A DNA stretch of 5,797 nucleotides. Source: Ktedonobacterales bacterium (GTDB taxonomy: Bacteria > Chloroflexota > Ktedonobacteria > Ktedonobacterales > JADMIN01). Below the pieces are notes generated by a model that saw nothing but the letters and a program-made list of their open reading frames with translations, searched no databases and was not told where the DNA came from. The translations under genes were made by a program, and so were the position numbers. Shown here in pieces: positions 1 to 3,178 of this stretch; position 1 is the first letter of the stretch, and every line of letters begins with the position of its first letter. The stretch lies in the NCBI GenBank assembly GCA_025928125.1, contig JAICKD010000254.1, positions 1 through 5,797 on the forward strand, read 5' to 3'.

Positions 1-381
1 CTGCTGACGCAGTCCGATCTGGGCCAGTCGTCGTGCATCGGCATCGGCGGCGACCCGATCATCGGCACGACGTTCATAGACTGCCTGCGGCTCTTCGAGT
101 CCGACCCGAAGACGGCGGCGGTGGTGATGTGCGGCGAGATCGGCGGCAGCGACGAGGAGGACGCGGCGGCCTACGCGGCGACGATGAGCAAGCCAGTTAT
201 CGGCTTCATTTCGGGACGCACCGCGCCCGCGGGCAAGCGGATGGGCCACGCGGGCGCGATCATCTCCGGCAAGACGGGGACGGCGCAAGGCAAGGTCGAG
301 GCGCTCCAGGCGGCGCACGTGCCAGTCGCCGACACGATCTGCGACATCCCCGACCTGGTGAAGCAGGCGCTCAAACGATAG
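1..381 (+). CDS. sucD: Succinyl-CoA synthetase (ADP-forming) alpha subunit, C-terminal fragment
   Basis: The reading frame is open from base 1 and ends at TAG 379-381, giving 126 residues. These match the C-terminal ligase domain of SucD; the family is about 290 residues, so roughly the first 165 lie left of the window. With the beta subunit SucC, this cytoplasmic enzyme interconverts succinyl-CoA and succinate, with phosphorylation of ADP or GDP, in the TCA cycle. Visible family landmarks are CIGIGGDP near residues 12-19, the GEIGGS segment near residues 45-50, and KRMGHAGAI, which carries the active-site histidine that is phosphorylated (codon 247-249). The C-terminus is the usual short Lys/Arg-rich helix. 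Only 10 of 126 codons end in A or T, as expected for a well-expressed core gene in a GC-rich genome. sucC would be expected just upstream, outside the window. The frame is intact, so this fragment is cut only by the window edge. Confidence 0.96.
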   Translation: MLTQSDLGQSSCIGIGGDPIIGTTFIDCLRLFESDPKTAAVVMCGEIGGSDEEDAAAYAATMSKPVIGFISGRTAPAGKRMGHAGAIISGKTGTAQGKVEALQAAHVPVADTICDIPDLVKQALKR

Positions 382-403
382 GACCCCTCCCGGCCTTCGG
401 CCA

Positions 404-424
404 CCCTCCCCTACGAGGGGAGGG
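404..424. terminator. Perfect 9-bp hairpin after sucD, possible transcript end
   Basis: Arms CCCTCCCCT (404-412) and AGGGGAGGG (416-424) are exact reverse complements around a 3-nt loop (ACG). The hairpin begins 22 bp after the sucD stop codon, where a terminator or 3'-end stabiliser would be expected. No T-tract follows on either strand, so it is not a classical intrinsic terminator. It is also part of a repeated composite element, so its position may reflect insertion preference and not a dedicated function. Confidence 0.4.
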
Positions 425-467
425 CCTAGGCGACCATTCTGCCAGTTGGCGACGCGCAAGTCTGACT

Positions 468-490
468 CCCCTCTCCTCCTAGGAGAGGGG
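468..490. repeat. Perfect 10-bp inverted repeat with G-rich tail
   Basis: Arms CCCCTCTCCT (468-477) and AGGAGAGGGG (481-490) are perfect reverse complements around a CCT loop. The right arm is followed directly by CTGGGGGTGAGG (491-502). The arrangement of right arm plus a second G-rich block is repeated at 885-908. No T-run follows, so intrinsic termination is not supported. Confidence 0.75.
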
Positions 491-502
491 CTGGGGGTGA
501 GG

Positions 503-775
503 TCCGCCGCAAGGGGAGAACCCGCGATGCCGGTGTTCCGCCGACGCTTGCCCACAAGAAGGAACCGAACGGCGCACGGTGCGCACTATGAGGCCAACAT
601 CACTATGCTGACCCTACACATCGATAGCGAGGTAGCCTGCCGCTTCATCCTCGGCGAGCAGGGTCTGTGGCCGGGACAGCGCTGCACCGGTGCGCATGCC
701 AAGGGGAGTCCCAGCGTGACCCGTCGTGTCACATGGCGCCTCTTATACCAATTGTGGTGAGGTTGTTGGCGCAGA
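503..775. other. Unique intergenic spacer between the two hairpin elements
   Basis: No convincing gene, tRNA or known RNA is visible here. Small structures present are a GCGCA-CGG-TGCGC stem at 572-584, a perfect 10-bp palindrome GCACCGGTGC at 684-693, and two similar purine-rich stretches beginning CAAGGGGAG (510-518 and 700-708), each followed by a C-rich and CG-rich stretch. An AT-rich patch TTATACCAATTG (743-754) could resemble a -10 region, but no paired -35 box was recognised. One small ORF (527-760) is listed separately with low confidence. Confidence 0.5.
527..760 (+). CDS. Possible small ORF of unknown function (doubtful)
   Basis: An ATG at 527 opens a 77-residue frame ending at TGA 758-760. 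A good Shine-Dalgarno-like AAGGGGAG (511-518) lies 8 nt upstream, which is the only positive evidence. The predicted peptide starts MPVFRRRLPTRRNRT and is rich in Arg in its first 15 residues. It has no recognisable motif, signal peptide or membrane segment. The purine-rich SD-like sequence recurs near 700 without a similar ATG context, so it may be repeat sequence and not a ribosome site. The frame also extends upstream through the hairpin element to an ATG at 446, which is a repeat artefact. It is more likely non-coding than coding. Confidence 0.12.
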   Translation: MPVFRRRLPTRRNRTAHGAHYEANITMLTLHIDSEVACRFILGEQGLWPGQRCTGAHAKGSPSVTRRVTWRLLYQLW

Positions 776-785
776 CCCTCTCCCC

Positions 786-807
786 AGCTCCTCCCCAGCT
801 CCTCCCC
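786..807. repeat. 11-bp tandem duplication
   Basis: AGCTCCTCCCC occurs twice back to back, at 786-796 and 797-807. The second unit forms the left arm of the hairpin at 799-821, so either unit could pair with the single right arm. This looks like a replication-slippage duplication inside the composite element. Confidence 0.85.
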
Positions 808-821
808 AACGCGGGGAGGGG
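799..821. repeat. Hairpin with 7-bp perfect core
   Basis: CCTCCCC (801-807) pairs with GGGGAGG (813-819) around an AACGC loop. One wobble and one further pair extend it to 9 bp (799-821). It occupies the same place in copy B as the 404-424 hairpin does in copy A. There is no T-run on either side. Confidence 0.7.
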
Positions 822-870
822 AGCCAGAATGCCAGCACGCCAGCGGCGGCGTCTGGCTCTGGCTCTGGTC

Positions 871-895
871 CCCCTCTCCCTGCAAGGGGGAGGGG
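871..895. repeat. 11-bp hairpin downstream of the DUF4012 gene
   Basis: CCCCTCTCCCT (871-881) pairs with AGGGGGAGGGG (885-895) around a GCA loop; 10 pairs are Watson-Crick and one is a G-T wobble. On the minus strand it begins about 52 nt after the DUF4012 stop codon, so it could end or protect that transcript. No T-tract follows on the minus strand, so Rho-independent termination is not clearly supported. Confidence 0.65.
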
Positions 896-908
896 TTAGG
901 GGAGGGGG
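886..908 (+). other. Strong G-quadruplex motif
   Basis: Four runs of four or five G (886-890, 892-895, 899-902, 904-908) are separated by loops of 1, 3 and 1 nt. This satisfies the strict G4 consensus with very short loops, which favours stable parallel quadruplexes. The G-rich strand is the non-transcribed strand for the DUF4012 gene just to the right. It overlaps the right arm of the 871-895 hairpin, so hairpin and quadruplex would compete. Any function is inferred. Confidence 0.7.
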
Positions 909-946
909 CGGTTGCCCCAGTGACAACGTCCCAGGCGAAACCAGTA

Positions 947-3145
947 TTACACCACGAACTCTCGATCTCGATCCAGGTTGCCATGAAAGTTCAATGCGGG
1001 CTTATCTGCCCCTGGAAGGGTGACGGTCAGTACTAGATGCTGGCGCGACTCCGCCTGATGCTGGAATACCAAGTGGTAATGCCAGGCGCCAGTACTATCT
1101 TTCGTTGCCGCATGCGCCTCCGTCCAGGTAAAGTGCAGCGAATAGGGCGTCCCGTCCTGCACGACAACGTAGCCACCCCACATCTGACGATCAGGCTCAT
1201 CGCTGCTAGTGAGTTGCACCATGCCACCGTTGAAGCCATCGTGCGCAACTAATTTCGCATCGATCGAGGTGTAGACTCGCAGGTACGTATGATAGTGCGA
1301 TCTGCCATAGAGGTAATGCGTCATGCTCGGGAGGCTGGCGCTGTTGAAATTATAGGTAATGGTGAGGTGATGTGTCGCGGTTCCATCGGAGCCAATTGTC
1401 ACCGCATCGGTGTAGTTGACGGTTGTAAAGAGATTGGCTTTGTTCCCCGTCGTGTTCGAGTCGACGATGGTGACGCCATCCTGAGGGCCACGGTAGAGCG
1501 AGCTATCGAGGCCGCGCGCCGTGAGCAGCCCCTCCGCCGCAGGATTGCTCAGATAGACCTGGAGGTCTTTGGTCGGAAGGCTCGATAGGAGAATCTGGGC
1601 GATTTGTGACAACTGCTTGGTGTTCACGCTATGGAGCTTGGTCATGAACGCGCGGCCCAGCAATGCGGTGAACCGCTCATGCAATGTAGTCAGCTGGTCG
1701 CTCGGTGGCAGGTCGCTCCCGACGTTGGCCGCCTTGGTCTCGGTATAGAGTCGAATGAGCGGCTCAAGGTTGTCGGCAGTCACCGTCACGCCATATTGTG
1801 GCAGTTGCACTGGTCCAATCACCTTAATAATCCGCTGTATGATCGGAATCGTAATGGCAAGGACACCCTGAACATCGGGGCCGCCCTCGGTTTTGAGCAT
1901 CTGCATGCCGTATTTGGCGCTCGTCGGGAAGTCGAAAGAGAGATTCGAGTCTCGTAGCCCGTAGCCCGGGAACGGCCACCACGCATATTTGCTGGGCGCT
2001 GGCAGTTGTCCCACGCGGTGAACGTAGGGTAAATCCAGCGAGAAGACATCACTGAGCGTAAACGGCTGTATCTGGCCCGACTGGATCGTCAGGACGCCAT
2101 AGGAACCAATGAATCCGCCGGTAGAGCGTATCTCACCGCGGTCAAGCAATTCGACGAGGTAGCGCTGAGGCGTCGTCACGCCTAGAAGCGCGGGCGCTGC
2201 ACCTAACCAACTCTGCACGTTCTGCAGTTGCCCGCGCATGGTGGGCCATTGTGTGAGTAAGTCGCTGAGACTCGCGCGTGTGCTGCCATTCACCAGGCTG
2301 GTCGGAATCACTGTGAGATCTGCCGTCTGCACCAGCGCAATAGCAGTATCGAAGTGACCCACCGCCGTCTCAAAGTTGTCCGTGATCTGGGATAACATCG
2401 CAGCAGTCAGCACTGGCGTTGGGGGTTTCGTCTCGGAGGCAAGGAACCCGGCGTGGAGTAAGGGTTGTGCGGTTTCGACGGCATTCACAAGCGCAAGCCC
2501 ACCCAAAGACGCCTCATCGGCGGCAACAATCAGGCTCACTCCCGACGAGACCGGGTCGCTCGCTATGGGCATATGCCCGGCTAGCGAAAAGTTCCAGCCA
2601 CCCAGAATGCCGCGGGCGTCGGCAAAGTCGGCCTCGGCAAGGGTCAATTCCCTCTTTACTGATGCCAGCAACGCCGGATCGGGGATCGCGGGCTGCTTCG
2701 CAAACGGCTTCAAGAGAGACTGGACCTGTTTGAGGTGCTTGATGCCATCGACGGCCTCTGCTCGCGCGGTTGAGTACTGATCATACGTCTGAACGGCGCC
2801 AACCACTCCTGCGAGGGCGAGTAATAGGATGCATGCAAGGAGCGTCACGGAAAGGATGCGGTGAGTGCGCATCAGCCGCAACAGACGACCGCATCGTTCC
2901 GTACCACGCTTGGTCGGCTTCTGGAGTACAGTCGGTTCCTCGCTCGGTTGCGTTCGCGCGTCCCCGCTTACCTGGCGTGGCTCGGTTTCCCACGCGAATG
3001 GGACTGGCACAGTCGTCTGCCCCCCTGCTCGCTCCAATGGCGTCGGGGACTCCGGCGTTGACGGCTCGAATGGTCGAGAGAATACAGTATCCTGCGCCTG
3101 TGGCTCATTCCATGTCATCTGATCGCTCTCTCCCATTTCATCCAT
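947..3145 (-). CDS. DUF4012 family single-pass membrane protein
   Basis: This 732-residue protein has three parts. Residues 1-95 are a polar, Pro-rich, probably disordered cytoplasmic region ending in a basic cluster. A single hydrophobic segment covers about 97-119. The rest is a large, probably extracytoplasmic region. The DUF4012 signature is clear: RYLVELLDRGEIRSTGGFIG (328-347), RDSNLSFDFPTSAKYG (398-413) and GGPDVQGVLAITIP (421-434). A beta-rich C-terminal part with NYTDAVTIGSDGTATHHLTI (577-596) and YLRVYTS (621-627) is also typical. The biochemical function of the family is unknown. Members are often met next to polysaccharide or glycosyltransferase genes, as here, where the stop of the fused glycosyltransferase lies 33 bp upstream. 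An envelope-glycan role is therefore inferred from context only. The start is uncertain: ATG 3145 has AGGA 10 nt upstream, but ATG 3118 (residue 10) also has a good purine-rich site. Confidence 0.9.
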   Translation of the reverse strand: MDEMGESDQMTWNEPQAQDTVFSRPFEPSTPESPTPLERAGGQTTVPVPFAWETEPRQVSGDARTQPSEEPTVLQKPTKRGTERCGRLLRLMRTHRILSVTLLACILLLALAGVVGAVQTYDQYSTARAEAVDGIKHLKQVQSLLKPFAKQPAIPDPALLASVKRELTLAEADFADARGILGGWNFSLAGHMPIASDPVSSGVSLIVAADEASLGGLALVNAVETAQPLLHAGFLASETKPPTPVLTAAMLSQITDNFETAVGHFDTAIALVQTADLTVIPTSLVNGSTRASLSDLLTQWPTMRGQLQNVQSWLGAAPALLGVTTPQRYLVELLDRGEIRSTGGFIGSYGVLTIQSGQIQPFTLSDVFSLDLPYVHRVGQLPAPSKYAWWPFPGYGLRDSNLSFDFPTSAKYGMQMLKTEGGPDVQGVLAITIPIIQRIIKVIGPVQLPQYGVTVTADNLEPLIRLYTETKAANVGSDLPPSDQLTTLHERFTALLGRAFMTKLHSVNTKQLSQIAQILLSSLPTKDLQVYLSNPAAEGLLTARGLDSSLYRGPQDGVTIVDSNTTGNKANLFTTVNYTDAVTIGSDGTATHHLTITYNFNSASLPSMTHYLYGRSHYHTYLRVYTSIDAKLVAHDGFNGGMVQLTSSDEPDRQMWGGYVVVQDGTPYSLHFTWTEAHAATKDSTGAWHYHLVFQHQAESRQHLVLTVTLPGADKPALNFHGNLDRDREFVV
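3128..3134 (-). promoter_or_regulatory. Alternative ribosome binding site for the DUF4012 gene
   Basis: On the minus strand GGGAGAG (3134 down to 3128) lies 9 nt before an in-frame ATG at 3118-3116. It would give a protein nine residues shorter. It competes with AGGA at 3159-3156, which serves the ATG at 3145. The membrane and DUF4012 regions are the same under either choice. Confidence 0.35.
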
Positions 3146-3155
3146 CGATCGTGCA

Positions 3156-3165
3156 TCCTACTCCC
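3156..3165 (-). promoter_or_regulatory. Ribosome binding site for the upstream start of the DUF4012 gene
   Basis: In the 33-bp gap after the glycosyltransferase stop, the minus strand reads GGGAGTAGGA (3165 down to 3156). The AGGA part is 10 nt before ATG 3145. The gap has no room for a promoter with its own spacing and no visible terminator, which supports co-transcription of the two genes. Confidence 0.45.
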
Positions 3166-3178
3166 GGCTCGTCGGAAA

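Larger units (their letters stand above)
384..502. repeat. Composite hairpin element, copy A
   Basis: This non-coding stretch starts just after the sucD stop and is built as hairpin, spacer, hairpin, G-rich tail. It has a small GGCC-TTC-GGCC stem at 392-402, a perfect 9-bp stem at 404-424, a spacer with TGCCAG (440-445) and GTCTG (460-464), a perfect 10-bp stem at 468-490, and a G-rich tail running to about 502. The same order recurs at 776-908 with diverged sequence. Similar C-rich/G-rich inverted repeats are scattered between genes in many Chloroflexota genomes; that link is recalled knowledge and was not searched here. It could mark transcript ends, act as mRNA 3' stabilisers, or be relics of a miniature mobile element. 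Confidence 0.6.
776..908. repeat. Composite hairpin element, copy B
   Basis: This second copy of the hairpin-spacer-hairpin-G-tail arrangement ends about 40 bp beyond the stop of the minus-strand DUF4012 gene. It contains an 11-bp tandem duplication (786-807), a hairpin at 799-821, a spacer with TGCCAG (830-835) and GTCTGG (851-856), tandem TCTGGC units (852-868), a hairpin at 871-895 and a G-rich tail to 908. TGCCAG and GTCTG are 20-21 bp apart in both copies, which supports common descent over chance. AGCCAGA (822-828) is also an inverted match of TCTGGCT (852-858), so the spacer can fold as well. Confidence 0.6.

Noticed and set aside
33..482. 149-codon frame overlapping sucD and the first hairpin element
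   Set aside because: It is out of frame with sucD, whose conserved motifs fix the true frame. Its product is a low-complexity Arg/Gly/His-rich sequence, and it runs through the inverted repeats.
384..908. CRISPR array
   Set aside because: The repeats are only two composite units, diverged in sequence, with internal hairpins and no regularly spaced unique spacers. No cas genes are nearby.
384..908. Insertion sequence or classical intrinsic terminators
   Set aside because: No transposase remnant or clear terminal inverted repeats with target duplication were seen, and none of the strong stems is followed by a T-run on either strand. A miniature element or a Rho-assisted 3' end is still possible.
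754..955. Inverted hexamers GTGGTG (754-759) and CACCAC (950-955) flanking copy B, as possible element ends
   Set aside because: Six bases is within chance expectation, and the right one is the last two Val codons of the DUF4012 gene. Copy A shows no matching pair.
586..984. 132-codon minus-strand frame across the second hairpin element and the end of the DUF4012 gene
   Set aside because: It overlaps the DUF4012 C-terminus in another frame, and much of it is translation of repeat sequence (Pro/Ser/Leu/Gly-rich). No family is recognisable.
947..3145. Assignment of the DUF4012 protein as a LytR-CpsA-Psr phosphotransferase
   Set aside because: The topology (short cytoplasmic part, one membrane segment, external domain) and glycan context are similar, but the characteristic Arg/Asp motif set of that family was not recognised. 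The DUF4012 signature is much clearer.
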